A stretch of DNA of 64,000 bases from Pullichristensenella excrementipullorum (GTDB lineage: Bacteria; Bacillota; Clostridia; Christensenellales; Aristaeellaceae). The position numbers and the translations under genes are program-made. Every line of letters begins with the position of its first letter. Position 1 is the first letter of the stretch. The notes under the pieces were generated by a model. That model was not told where the DNA came from. It worked only from the letters and a program-made list of their open reading frames with translations, and made no database searches. Shown piece by piece: positions 33,705 through 41,894 of this stretch. The stretch covers positions 14,686-78,685 of the forward strand of contig DVOU01000029.1 in assembly GCA_018713365.1 (NCBI GenBank). The letters are read 5' to 3'.

Positions 33705-34472
33705 TTAAGCGTTTTTTCGCCGCGCGCGGACGATGAGGGCGATGAGGGAGCCCGCCGCCAGCAGCGCCGCCAGCAGCTGGGAGATACGCACCGGGCCGAG
33801 CATGAGGCTGTCCGTGCGCAGGCCCTCGACCACGGCGCGCTCCACGCCGTAGAGAAAGAGATACCACAAAAAGGCGTCGCCGGGGCGGCGCAGTTTGCCT
33901 CTGCGCTCCATGATGAGGATGAAGGCGACGATCAGAAAGCACCATGCGGATTCGTAGAAAAACGTTGCCAAATGCCACTGCCCGTCGGCCTCGATGAACA
34001 CCGAGATGGGAAAATGGCACAGAGCCGGGTCGGTCACGGCGTAGCCATAGGCCTCCTGATTGACGAAATTGCCCCAGCGGCCTATGGCCTGCCCCAACGC
34101 CAAAGAGGGCGCGGCGAGGTCCGCCAGCGAGGCAAAGCGCAACTTGCGCGCGCGGGCGAAGATCCACCCCGCGAGCAGCGCCGCCAGCACGCCGCCATAG
34201 ATGGCCATGCCGCCTTCGCGCACGGAGAAGATCTTCCAAAGGTCATCTTTATAAAAGTCCCACTGGAAGGCCACGTAGTAAAGCCGCGCGCCTACCAGCG
34301 CCGCGGGCACGCCCACGAGGGCGAGGTCTATGGTGGTATCCTTGGCAAGGCCGAGCCGTTTTTCGCGCTTCATGGCCAGCAGCACGCCCAGCAGCACGCC
34401 CAGAGCAATGAGCGCGCCGTAATAGTGCAGGGAAAAATCGCCGATGACCAGCGCGTCGCGGGTCCATTTCAT
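33705..34472 (-). CDS. lgt: Prolipoprotein diacylglyceryl transferase
   Basis: A 255-residue polytopic membrane enzyme that transfers diacylglycerol to the lipobox cysteine of preprolipoproteins. The signature GQAIGRWGNFVNQEAYG (Lgt active site) is present, and YGGVLAALLAGWIFARARKL and YGVERAVVEGLRTDSL are recognisable. About seven helices. The first ATG (34472) is preferred over a GTG just before it. It is divergent from the adaptor gene, with back-to-back promoters. lspA, the next pathway step, is at 39212. Confidence 0.96.
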   Translation of the reverse strand: MKWTRDALVIGDFSLHYYGALIALGVLLGVLLAMKREKRLGLAKDTTIDLALVGVPAALVGARLYYVAFQWDFYKDDLWKIFSVREGGMAIYGGVLAALLAGWIFARARKLRFASLADLAAPSLALGQAIGRWGNFVNQEAYGYAVTDPALCHFPISVFIEADGQWHLATFFYESAWCFLIVAFILIMERRGKLRRPGDAFLWYLFLYGVERAVVEGLRTDSLMLGPVRISQLLAALLAAGSLIALIVRARRKNA

Positions 34473-34498
34473 CACAGTTTCGCCTCCCTATGTCCGCC

Positions 34499-34528
34499 AT
34501 TATAATGATTTCGTCCAGTTAATGTCAA
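34499..34528 (-). promoter_or_regulatory. Sigma-A promoter of lgt
   Basis: Minus strand TTGACA (34528-34523), 18-bp spacer, TATAAT (34504-34499). It faces away from the promoter at 34539. Confidence 0.8.
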
Positions 34529-34538
34529 GAGTGTCCGG

Positions 34539-34567
34539 TTGCATCTTGCCGCCGGAGCGATTATAAT
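34539..34567 (+). promoter_or_regulatory. Sigma-A promoter of the adaptor/yggS/sepF operon
   Basis: TTGCAT at 34539-34544, 17-bp spacer, TATAAT at 34562-34567; the first ATG is 80 bp downstream. Confidence 0.8.
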
Positions 34568-34646
34568 ATATCCATATAGGGTGGACAGAAGTGTCCGCTC
34601 TTATGCGCGCAGCGCGAAAATACAGCATTCAGGAGCGAGGAAGTAC

Positions 34647-35822
34647 ATGCGTCGGAAGCGGGTGACCGGAAGGTTCTATATCTTCCTGTTGGCGATCGTT
34701 GTTATCGCCTTTCTCATCGTTCGCCCGCATCTTTCCTTCGGCACGCGGGAGATCACCATCGAGCCCGGCTCGGCCTCCTACTCGCGCAGCACCGACGCGG
34801 TCATCATCCGCGATGAGACAGTGTTTTCCTCCGGCACCATCGCCCGCGTGGAATACGTGGCCATGGAAAACACGCTTTTGAACGAGGGCGACACCATCGC
34901 CTACCTCTACTCCACCGGCTATTCGGAAAGCGAACTGGAACGGCTGGAAGAGGTGCGCGCCAACATACAGGCCTACCACAAGACCATCCTCAACAACATC
35001 GTGGACACGGACCTGGAGAGGCTGGACCGCATCGTGGACATGAAGGCGCTGGAACTGAAGGCTCTGGTGACGCACCAGACCTCCGGCGATCTGCTCTCGC
35101 TCACGCGGCAGCTGGAGTCCGCCATGGTGGACCGGCAGGATTACATGCGCGCCAACCAGCGCGAGGATTTGAACTTAAACCGCCTCTACCAGAGCGAAAG
35201 CACGCGCATGAACTCCATCGCCTCCTGGCGCACGGAGGCCACCGCCGAGGCGGAGGGCGTCGTTTCCTTCTACACCGACGGCTACGAAAACGCCCTCACG
35301 CCCGATTCGCTGGAGGCGCTCACGCCCGAGGACATCCGCGCCGTCATCGCCGGATCGCCGCTGGGCGAAACTTCCTCCCGGCAGACCAACATCTACCGTC
35401 TGGTGGATCAGGACACGTGGTACGTGGCCATCCTCACCGACGGGCAGAGCTGGAACCCGGTGCTGGATCAGGAGTATTATTTGCAGTTCGAGGGCTTTGA
35501 GGACCTTGTGTACACCGCCAGAGTCACGCGCGTGCAGAAGATCGACAACGATGTGCTGGCCGTGTTCCTCGTGGAGGACCCGATGGGGCCGATGATCTAC
35601 CAGCGCAGCGGCCGCGTGACGCTCAACAGCGAGCTTTCCGGCCTCTCGGTGCTTTCCGAGGCGCTGGCGGACCAGAACGGGCAGGCGGGCGTGTGGCTGT
35701 TTGACGTGCCGGGCGGCACCTTCGTGCCCGTGGACGTACTCTCCAACGACGGGAGCCGGGCACTCATCCAGCCGCTGGCGGAGGGTGCGCTCGAAGTGGG
35801 CGACGTGCTGCTGGTCAAGTAG
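34647..35822 (+). CDS. HlyD-like membrane-anchored adaptor protein
   Basis: A 391-residue protein with one N-terminal membrane helix (FYIFLLAIVVIAFLIV, about 10-27) and an extracellular body: a barrel/lipoyl-like strand region (EYVAMENTLLNEGDTIAYLY), a helical coiled-coil stretch (about 90-200) and a C-terminal beta domain. The layout matches HlyD-type periplasmic adaptors as found in monoderm Clostridia near sepF. No ABC transporter partner is adjacent. Start at ATG 34647 with GAGG six bases upstream. It may serve cell-envelope or division work, judging by its neighbours; this is inference. Confidence 0.75.
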   Translation: MRRKRVTGRFYIFLLAIVVIAFLIVRPHLSFGTREITIEPGSASYSRSTDAVIIRDETVFSSGTIARVEYVAMENTLLNEGDTIAYLYSTGYSESELERLEEVRANIQAYHKTILNNIVDTDLERLDRIVDMKALELKALVTHQTSGDLLSLTRQLESAMVDRQDYMRANQREDLNLNRLYQSESTRMNSIASWRTEATAEAEGVVSFYTDGYENALTPDSLEALTPEDIRAVIAGSPLGETSSRQTNIYRLVDQDTWYVAILTDGQSWNPVLDQEYYLQFEGFEDLVYTARVTRVQKIDNDVLAVFLVEDPMGPMIYQRSGRVTLNSELSGLSVLSEALADQNGQAGVWLFDVPGGTFVPVDVLSNDGSRALIQPLAEGALEVGDVLLVK

Positions 35823-35831
35823 GAGAAGGAT

Positions 35832-36515
35832 ATGGAACGCGAGATATTGGAGAAGAACCTGCGCGAGGTGCGCGCGCGGCTGGACGAGGCCTCCCGGCGC
35901 TGGGGGCATGTGGACATCTGCGCCGTGACCAAGACGGTGGACGCGCAGACCATCAACCTGGCCTGCGAACTGGGCGTGCGCGTGATCGGCGAAAACCGCG
36001 TGCAGGAGCTGGCCGGGAAGTACGATCAGCTCGATGGGCGGCTGGAGCCCCATTTGATCGGCCATTTGCAGATCAACAAGGTCAAACAGGTCTTGCCGCT
36101 GGTAAAGATGATCCAGTCGCTCGACCGGCGCGAACTGCTTTACGAGATCGACCGCCGCGCGCAGGCCATGGGCATCACTATGCCGGTGCTGATACAGGTC
36201 AACATCGCCAAAGAGCCGCAGAAGTCCGGCGTGTATGAGGAAGATCTGGAAGCCTTCGTGCGCGAGGCGGCGAAACTTGGCGGCGTGCGCGTGCGGGGGC
36301 TGATGGCCATCATGCCTCTGGTGGACGACCCGGAAGAAGTGCGGCCCTGCTTCCGCCGCATGCGGGCGTGGTTCGACCGTTTGCGCGAAGCGGACATACC
36401 GGGCGCGCGGATGGAGATATTGTCCATGGGCATGACCGGCGACTACATCGTCGCCGCCGAGGAGGGCGCCACCATGGTGCGCCCCGGACGGGCGCTGTTC
36501 GGCGCCAGGATATAA
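35832..36515 (+). CDS. YggS/PipY family pyridoxal-phosphate homeostasis protein
   Basis: A 227-residue PLP-binding TIM-barrel protein. The PLP lysine lies in ICAVTKTVDAQTI; GENRVQELAGKY, PHLIGHLQINKVKQ and MGMTGDYIVAAEEGATMVR are family motifs. It keeps the PLP pool in balance and has no enzymatic reaction assigned. In Firmicutes it often precedes sepF, as here (14-bp gap). Confidence 0.95.
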   Translation: MEREILEKNLREVRARLDEASRRWGHVDICAVTKTVDAQTINLACELGVRVIGENRVQELAGKYDQLDGRLEPHLIGHLQINKVKQVLPLVKMIQSLDRRELLYEIDRRAQAMGITMPVLIQVNIAKEPQKSGVYEEDLEAFVREAAKLGGVRVRGLMAIMPLVDDPEEVRPCFRRMRAWFDRLREADIPGARMEILSMGMTGDYIVAAEEGATMVRPGRALFGARI

Positions 36516-36529
36516 CAGGAGGGATCGCT

Positions 36530-37120
36530 ATGGCTCGCAAGCAGGGCGGCGTCAATAAATTTCTCAACTTCATCGGTCTGGTGGACGACGAGCCGCAGAG
36601 GGCTGCGGACGACTACGGCGACAACTACGGTCGCCCCTCGACCTATGTGCCCCGGCAGCAGCGCTCGCGCACGGAGGACACCCGCCGTCGCACCATCGTC
36701 AAGGACGAGCGCGGCCGCTACGGCGCCGACCACTATGGCTCCACGCGCGTGACGCCGCCCGCTTCGCGGCGCACTTCGTCCTCCGGGTACGACTACAACT
36801 ACGTGCCGCGCGAGGCGCGTTCCAGCTATGAGCCGTCCTCCGCGCGCGCGGGGCGTTCCCAGCGCCAGCGCACGCTGATGTGTTCGCTGAACACGCTGGA
36901 GGACTGCTGCGACGTCATCGACAGCCTCATCGCCGGCAACGTGGTGGTGCTGACGCTGGACGACATCGACCCCAAGCTCACCCAGCGCGCCATCGACACG
37001 CTTTCCGGCGCGGTGTTCGCCCTGAACGCCACCATCCGCAAGGCGTCCGACCGCACCTATGTGCTTGCGCCCAGCACCGTGGAAGTCAACGAGACCTACG
37101 ATGTGGAGCGGAGGTTCTAA
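36530..37120 (+). CDS. sepF: Cell division protein SepF
   Basis: A 196-residue FtsZ-binding protein. The short N-terminal segment (MARKQGGVNKFLNFIGLVDD) would be the membrane-targeting helix; then a basic/Tyr/Arg-rich linker (about 25-105); then the SepF core (TLEDCCDVIDSLIAGNVVVL and DPKLTQRAIDTLSGAVFAL). The ATG at 36530 follows AGGAGGG and gives the normal amphipathic start; longer frames are artefacts. Coupled closely to yggT. Confidence 0.95.
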   Translation: MARKQGGVNKFLNFIGLVDDEPQRAADDYGDNYGRPSTYVPRQQRSRTEDTRRRTIVKDERGRYGADHYGSTRVTPPASRRTSSSGYDYNYVPREARSSYEPSSARAGRSQRQRTLMCSLNTLEDCCDVIDSLIAGNVVVLTLDDIDPKLTQRAIDTLSGAVFALNATIRKASDRTYVLAPSTVEVNETYDVERRF

Positions 37121-37123
37121 GGC

Positions 37124-37423
37124 ATGACGATCTACGCCGTCTTTGAGGCGGTGCGGCTGTTTCTGCGCATCCTCAGCGCCGCCATCTTCATCTACTGGCT
37201 GTTGACGCTTCTGCGCTTCAACAACCGCTTTGTGGAAATTCTGGCCAAGTTCATCTACCCGTTCGTGCGCCCCTTTCGCCGCCCGGCCATGTGGGTGATG
37301 CGGCGCACGGGGCTGCCGTTTGATTTCACGCTGTGGTTTGCGATGATCGGCATCAACATCGTCAGCGAGCTGTTGTGGAGCCTTGTATATGTGCGCATCT
37401 GCCTTCCGCTGGGCCTCTACTGA
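37124..37423 (+). CDS. YggT family membrane protein
   Basis: A 99-residue protein with two membrane helices (FLRILSAAIFIYWLLTLL and LWFAMIGINIVSELLWSLV) and the family signature around LAKFIYPFVRPFRRPAMW. YggT proteins are found between sepF and ylmH and are linked to division or osmotic tolerance without a defined function. Confidence 0.93.
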   Translation: MTIYAVFEAVRLFLRILSAAIFIYWLLTLLRFNNRFVEILAKFIYPFVRPFRRPAMWVMRRTGLPFDFTLWFAMIGINIVSELLWSLVYVRICLPLGLY

Positions 37424-37425
37424 CC

Positions 37426-38160
37426 ATGGAGATGGAGGAAAAGCGCCTGCGGGAACTGGCCCTGCGCGCCGCGCATACCGGCAGCCCTGCATATACGCGC
37501 TTTCTCGAAGCGCCCATGGAAAACGCCTGCCGCGCCGCGGCCAACTCCGCCGGCTGCGAAGTGGCCTTTGATGGCGGCTGGGAGGGCGCGGAGCGCCGCG
37601 TGGCGGGGTTTTATACCGGCGACAGTGGGGAGCTTTCCTTCCCCATCCGCCGCCTGCGCATCGACTGGAACGCGCGCTACGCCTCCATCGGGCATCGGGA
37701 CATCCTCGGCGCGCTGATGGGGCTGGGCATCGAACGCGAAACGCTGGGCGACATCGCCATGCTCCGGGAGGGCGCGCTGCTTTTTGTCCACGAGGACATC
37801 GCGGACTACGTGGCCGCGAATCTGGAAAGCTGCGGCCGCGCGAAGGTGCGCATTTCCTCCTGCGGGGAGGAGGTCGCGCCGCCGGAGCCGGAGGGGACGC
37901 TTGTGTACCGCACCGTGCCTTCGGAGCGGCTGGACGCCGTGCTTGCCGCCGCCTGCGACCTTTCCCGGCAAAAGGCGCAGGAGATGATCCGCGCCGAACT
38001 TGTCAAGGTCGATCACGCCGTGGAAACGCGCGCGGACGCGCATTTGGAGGCGGGCAGCCTCGTCTCCGCGCGCGGGCTGGGGCGCTTTTGCGTGCGGGAA
38101 GTGACCGGGCTTACGCGCAAGGGGCGCGTGGGGCTGCGCCTGTTTGTGTATGGAAAGTGA
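37426..38160 (+). CDS. YlmH-like S4 RNA-binding protein
   Basis: A 244-residue protein. The N-terminal part carries the YlmH domain (ending near ILGALMGLGIERETLGDI) and the C-terminal part an S4 domain (VPSERLDAVLAAACDLSRQK...). YlmH is linked to ribosome-associated quality control in B. subtilis. ATG 37426 starts three bases after the yggT stop; no strong RBS is visible, so translation is probably coupled. A second ATG six bases on is possible. Confidence 0.92.
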   Translation: MEMEEKRLRELALRAAHTGSPAYTRFLEAPMENACRAAANSAGCEVAFDGGWEGAERRVAGFYTGDSGELSFPIRRLRIDWNARYASIGHRDILGALMGLGIERETLGDIAMLREGALLFVHEDIADYVAANLESCGRAKVRISSCGEEVAPPEPEGTLVYRTVPSERLDAVLAAACDLSRQKAQEMIRAELVKVDHAVETRADAHLEAGSLVSARGLGRFCVREVTGLTRKGRVGLRLFVYGK

Positions 38161-38266
38161 AGAAAATTCTACTTTTCCCTACGGGGGAAGGATATTCATA
38201 CCCCATGGCGAATACCGAAGAGAGAACGACCGCGCCTTGCGCGCTGCAACGAAAGGGAGAGAAAAC

Positions 38267-38842
38267 ATGCCGATCAGTGTCAAGGATATTCAGGAAAAAG
38301 AGTTCAGCAGGCAGAAGCGGGACGGCTACAACATCGAAGAAGTCGATGATTTTCTCGATGAGATCTCCGACCAGCTGAGCGTACTCATCCGCGAGAACAT
38401 GGCGCTGGCCGAGCAGGTCAAGGCGCTGCAGGCCGAGAACGAGAAGCTCGAAGCCAGCGCCAGCGCGCCCGCGCCCGCCGCCGCGGAGCCGACCCCCGCG
38501 CCCATCCCCGCGCCGGTGGAGGCCGTTTCCAGCGACGAGCCGGCCTACGACGAGCCGAGCTACTTCAAAAACCTCCAGCTGACGCTGCGCGACACGCTCA
38601 TCAACGCCCAGCGCATCGCCGACGAGACCGTGGCCGAGGCCCGCAAGAAGGCGCAGGAAGTCATCACCGGCGCTGAGGAACAGGCCGCCACCACCGTTTC
38701 CAACGCCAAGGCGGAGGCCGAGAGCGTCAAGGCCGAGGCGGACAACATCCGCAAGACCATCGCCACCTACCGCGCCAACTTCCGCCGTCTGGTGGAGGGA
38801 CAGGTGCAGGTACTCAAGGAGACCGATTCGCTGTTTGACTGA
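38267..38842 (+). CDS. divIVA: DivIVA domain cell-division/polarity protein
   Basis: A 191-residue protein. N-terminus MPISVKDIQEKEFSRQKRDG then YNIEEVDDFLDEI is the DivIVA lipid-binding domain; a short coiled coil follows (about 30-60). An Ala/Pro-rich linker (about 62-85) joins to a second long coiled coil (TLINAQRIADETVAEARKKA onward). It senses negative membrane curvature at septa and poles. ATG 38267 behind AAAGGGAGAG is preferred to longer frames. Confidence 0.94.
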   Translation: MPISVKDIQEKEFSRQKRDGYNIEEVDDFLDEISDQLSVLIRENMALAEQVKALQAENEKLEASASAPAPAAAEPTPAPIPAPVEAVSSDEPAYDEPSYFKNLQLTLRDTLINAQRIADETVAEARKKAQEVITGAEEQAATTVSNAKAEAESVKAEADNIRKTIATYRANFRRLVEGQVQVLKETDSLFD

Positions 38843-38860
38843 TCTTCGGCGGACGGCTTC

Positions 38861-38905
38861 GCGGGGCGGCGCGCGGGGAGAGCTTTTCCCGCCGCGCCGC
38901 CCCGC
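38861..38905. terminator. Strong GC hairpin after divIVA
   Basis: Perfect 13-bp stem GCGGGGCGGCGCG / CGCGCCGCCCCGC, 18 bp after the divIVA stop and followed by GCCTTTGT. The U-run is short, so it may be partial. Confidence 0.65.
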
Positions 38906-38961
38906 GCCTTTGTATAGCGCGCTTTCCCGGCGGGGAAACTCTGCCAAAGGGGGCGCGCGGC

Positions 38962-39234
38962 GTGGAGGAAAAGCTGCTTCGTCAAATGGAAAAGCTGCTG
39001 GGAACGCTGGAACGCATGCGGCTGGACGAGTATGTGGAACATATTTCCAGCCGCAAGCGTCTCATTTGGGAAAACCTGCTCTACGGCATGGCGCGCGGCT
39101 TCGGCTTCACGCTGGGGTTTGCCGTGCTGGCGGCGCTGTGCGCCGTGGTGCTGAAAAACATGGTGGTAGAGAATATACCCGTCATCGGCGGGTTCCTCGC
39201 GGAGGTCATCAATGCGATTGAGGCAAGGATGTAG
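38962..39234 (+). CDS. DUF5665 domain-containing membrane protein
   Basis: A 90-residue protein starting at GTG 38962 behind AAAGGGGG. An N-terminal amphipathic part (KLLRQMEKLLGTLERMRLDE) precedes the conserved YVEHISSRKRLIWENLLYG, and one membrane segment (GFTLGFAVLAALCAVVL) follows, with a second weaker hydrophobic stretch (VENIPVIGGFLAEVI). Matches DUF5665, of unknown function. Its 3' end overlaps lspA by 23 nt, so the two are likely coupled. Confidence 0.88.
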   Translation: MEEKLLRQMEKLLGTLERMRLDEYVEHISSRKRLIWENLLYGMARGFGFTLGFAVLAALCAVVLKNMVVENIPVIGGFLAEVINAIEARM

Positions 39235-39676
39235 GCTGTTCTGGGTGGCGCTGATCGCCTTTGTCCTCGACCGGGCCACGAAGGTCTGGTCCTTGACGCT
39301 CACGGGCGGCGCGGAGGCCGTGCCCGGGCTTCTCAACTTTCAGCCGGTGCGCAATTACGGGGCGGCTTTCGGCGTGTTTGCCGGCAGGCAGGGGCTTTTG
39401 AGCGCGCTGGTGCTGCTTTTGTGCGCGGCGGTGCTGTTTCTGCTGCTGCGCTTTGCGCGCATGCCCGTGAGCGCGCGCGTGGGGCTGTGGCTGATCTTCG
39501 CCGGGGGGCTTTCCAACCTCTACGACCGGCTGCGCTACGGCTACGTGATCGACTTTCTGGAGCTGGGCTTTATCCGCTTCCCGGTGTTCAACGTGGCCGA
39601 CGTGTGCATCGTCATTGGCTGCGCGCTGACGTTCATCGCCGTGTTGCGCATGGAGGGGGGCAAAAAGCGTGGCTGA
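39212..39676 (+). CDS. lspA: Lipoprotein signal peptidase (signal peptidase II)
   Basis: A 154-residue membrane aspartyl protease with four helices. Catalytic aspartates are in NLYDRLRYGYVIDFLEL and FNVADVCIVIG; the substrate-binding NYGAAFGVF is also visible. It cleaves prolipoproteins after Lgt action. ATG 39212 has GGAGG six bases upstream. Followed by rluD with 8-nt overlap, the usual Firmicutes order. Confidence 0.96.
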   Translation: MRLRQGCRLFWVALIAFVLDRATKVWSLTLTGGAEAVPGLLNFQPVRNYGAAFGVFAGRQGLLSALVLLLCAAVLFLLLRFARMPVSARVGLWLIFAGGLSNLYDRLRYGYVIDFLELGFIRFPVFNVADVCIVIGCALTFIAVLRMEGGKKRG

Positions 39677-40586
39677 CGGGTTCTGCTGGCGCGTGGAGGA
39701 GGAAGGCGCCGGGGCGCGGCTGGACGCTTACATAACGGAGCGCACGGAATTGACGCGCTCGCGCGTGGCCGCCCTCATCGAGGAAGGGCAGGCGCTTGTC
39801 AACGGCAGGGCGGCGGGCAAGGCCGGCGTGCGCCTGCGCGCGGGCGACGAGGTGCGCCTTTGCGTGCCCGAGGCGCGCGAGACGAGCGTGGAGGCGCAGG
39901 ACATCGACCTGCGCGTGGTCTACGAGGACAGCGACCTGGCCGTGGTCTTCAAGCCCTCGGGCATGGTCGTGCATCCGGCGGCGGGCAACCCGGACGGCAC
40001 GCTGGTCAACGCCCTGCTCTACCATCTGGACGGCCTTTCCGGCATCGGCGGCGAGAAGCGGCCCGGGCTGGTACACCGCATCGACAAGGACACCTCCGGG
40101 CTTCTGCTGGTGGCCAAGAACGACCGCGCCCATGTGGCGCTGGCGGAGCAGATCAGGGAACACTCGGTGGAGCGCGCCTATCTGGCCATCTGCATCGGCC
40201 ATTTCAAGGAGGACATGGGCGTGGTGGACGCGCCCATTGCCCGCCACCCCACCGACCGCAAGAAGATGGCCATCCGCGAGGGCGGGCGGCGGGCGGTGAC
40301 GCACTGGCGCGTGCTGGAGGAGCTGCGCGGGGCGACGTACATCGAGGCGCGGCTGGAGACCGGGCGCACGCATCAAATTCGCGTACACATGGCCTCGCTG
40401 GGCCACCCCGTATTGGGCGACCCGGTGTACGGGCCAAAGAGATCGCCGTATCCCGTGACCGGCGGGCAGCTTCTGCACGCGGCGGTCATCGGCTTTGACC
40501 ACCCGGTAAGCGGCGAGCGCATGCGCTTCGAGGCCCCGCCCGAGCCGCGATTTTTAACATGGCTCGAACGCCTGAAAATGCGTTGA
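39669..40586 (+). CDS. rluD: RluD-type 23S rRNA pseudouridine synthase
   Basis: A 305-residue protein with an N-terminal S4 domain (about 12-75, RLDAYITERTELTRSRVAAL) and a catalytic domain. The active Asp is in LVHRIDKDTSGLLLVAKN, and ARLETGRTHQIRVHMASLGH is the usual second motif. GTG start at 39669 overlaps the lspA stop. RluA-family paralogs are hard to separate, so the exact target uridines are uncertain. Confidence 0.93.
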   Translation: MADGFCWRVEEEGAGARLDAYITERTELTRSRVAALIEEGQALVNGRAAGKAGVRLRAGDEVRLCVPEARETSVEAQDIDLRVVYEDSDLAVVFKPSGMVVHPAAGNPDGTLVNALLYHLDGLSGIGGEKRPGLVHRIDKDTSGLLLVAKNDRAHVALAEQIREHSVERAYLAICIGHFKEDMGVVDAPIARHPTDRKKMAIREGGRRAVTHWRVLEELRGATYIEARLETGRTHQIRVHMASLGHPVLGDPVYGPKRSPYPVTGGQLLHAAVIGFDHPVSGERMRFEAPPEPRFLTWLERLKMR

Positions 40587-40611
40587 CAGGGGCGGGAAAA
40601 TCGCTTATAAT
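40583..40611 (+). promoter_or_regulatory. Sigma-A promoter of mgtE
   Basis: TTGACA at 40583-40588 (overlapping the rluD stop codon), 17-bp spacer, TATAAT at 40606-40611. It implies a leader of about 245 nt before mgtE. Confidence 0.85.
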
Positions 40612-40617
40612 GAACGT

Positions 40618-40864
40618 GACCTATCAAAAAAGGAGGTGGACGGGTGTGGACGAATGCGGAGGAAGTAGTTGGAAACGGGGCGTTTGGGCCGCGCGCGTCC
40701 GCTGACCCATCGCTTCATTTCCCCAAAAATTTCTTCTGCACATGGGCGTCGCCTGAACGGGGCGGACGCCTTGGGGCTTTGTCTGTTTCGGCGGCCCCTG
40801 CACACATGGGACGCCGCCCGCACAGGGCGGAGGCCCGCTTTGCGATGCGAAAGGAGTGAGGGAA
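40618..40864 (+). promoter_or_regulatory. Long structured leader of mgtE with possible upstream ORF
   Basis: AGGAGG at 40631-40636 is followed by GTG codons at 40644 and 40646. The first opens a 71-codon frame to a TGA at 40857-40859, inside the mgtE ribosome site; the second gives a short 19-codon frame. The RNA also has hairpins (GGCGUC...GACGCC at 40745-40770, and GCCGCCC...GGGCGG around 40813-40830) and two similar TGCACA-CATGGG modules at 40737 and 40799. It does not match the Mg2+-sensing M-box consensus as I know it. Confidence 0.5.
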
Positions 40865-41857
40865 ATGTTCATCATGGACGAAATTCGCGAGAACACCGCG
40901 GGCGCGATCATGACGCCCGAATTTGTCCGCCTGCGCGAAGGCACGAGCGTGCGCGAGGCCATCCGCGCCGTGCGCGCCTCGGGGCTGGACAGCGACGCGC
41001 TGTACACGCTCTTCATCACCGACCAGGAGGGGCGGCTCAAGGGCACGCTGGAGATGCGCACGCTGCTGGCCGCGCCGGGCGACGAGGCCGTGGAGGCGCT
41101 GATGGCCACGGCCTTCACCGCCGTGGCCATGGACGAAGACCAGCAGGAGGCGGCGCGCCTGGTGCGCAAATACGACCTGATCAGCCTGCCCGTGACCGAC
41201 CGGGAGGGGCGGCTGGTGGGCGCGATCGGCGTCAACAGCATCGTGGACGTCATCGAGGAAGAGGACACGGAGGACTTCGAGCGCATGGCCGCGCTGGTGC
41301 CCGGCGAGGGCGGCTACAAAACTTCCAGCGTGTGGACGCTGGCATGGCACCGGCTGCCGTGGCTGCTGATCCTCATGGCCTCGGCGGTGTTGTGCGCCAA
41401 ACTCATACAGCATTACGAAGAACTTCTGCTGCTCTCGGCACTGGGCGGCGTGGTGATGAGCAACATACCGATGCTGATGGACACGGGCGGCAACGCCGGT
41501 TCGCAGTCCTCCACGCTGATCATCCGCGCCATGGCGCTGGGCGACATGACGGCGCGGGACGACGTTGTGGCGCTGGGCAAGGAACTGCTGACTTCTCTTC
41601 TGTGCGGCGTGGGGCTGGGCGCGGTCAACTTTGCCCGCATGCTGCTCATCTCCCGGGACACGGCGCTGGAGGCGGGCGTCATTTCGCTGGCGGTGTGCCT
41701 GACCGTCATCGCCGCCAACGCCATCGGCTGCGTGCTGCCAATGCTGGCGCGGCGGCTGCGCCTCGACCCGGCGCTGATGGCCGGGCCGCTGCTGACCACC
41801 ATCGTGGACATACTGGGGCTGATCATCGTCTTCGCGCTGGTGACGGCGCTGGTGTGA
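40865..41857 (+). CDS. mgtE: MgtE-type magnesium transporter lacking the N domain
   Basis: A 330-residue protein with two CBS domains (about 8-135) and an MgtE membrane domain of about five helices. The transport signature PMLMDTGGNAGSQSSTLIIR and the terminal GPLLTTIVDILGL are clear. Full-length MgtE (about 450 residues) has an additional N-terminal helical superhelix; it is absent here, and the CBS pair begins at once (AGAIMTPEFVRL). ATG 40865 lies eight bases after AAGGAG. The CBS pair would still gate the channel by cytosolic Mg2+. Monocistronic. Confidence 0.93.
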   Translation: MFIMDEIRENTAGAIMTPEFVRLREGTSVREAIRAVRASGLDSDALYTLFITDQEGRLKGTLEMRTLLAAPGDEAVEALMATAFTAVAMDEDQQEAARLVRKYDLISLPVTDREGRLVGAIGVNSIVDVIEEEDTEDFERMAALVPGEGGYKTSSVWTLAWHRLPWLLILMASAVLCAKLIQHYEELLLLSALGGVVMSNIPMLMDTGGNAGSQSSTLIIRAMALGDMTARDDVVALGKELLTSLLCGVGLGAVNFARMLLISRDTALEAGVISLAVCLTVIAANAIGCVLPMLARRLRLDPALMAGPLLTTIVDILGLIIVFALVTALV

Positions 41858-41894
41858 AAAGGCGCTCCCTCGCGTTTTGCGGGGGAGCGCTTTT
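41857..41894. terminator. mgtE terminator, bidirectional
   Basis: Stem AAAAGGCGCTCCC / GGGAGCGCTTTT (one bulge) overlapping the mgtE stop and reaching the stop of the convergent gene. A- and T-tracts on both sides fit two-way use. Confidence 0.85.

Noticed and set aside
36368..36529. Longer sepF start at 36368
   Set aside because: It overlaps yggS and would hide the conserved amphipathic N-terminus that begins at ATG 36530.
40618..40864. M-box (ykoK) Mg2+ riboswitch before mgtE
   Set aside because: I could not find the conserved M-box blocks such as the GGTGAGGCTCCT-like and GACGCCAA-like segments. Only an unidentified structured leader is claimed.
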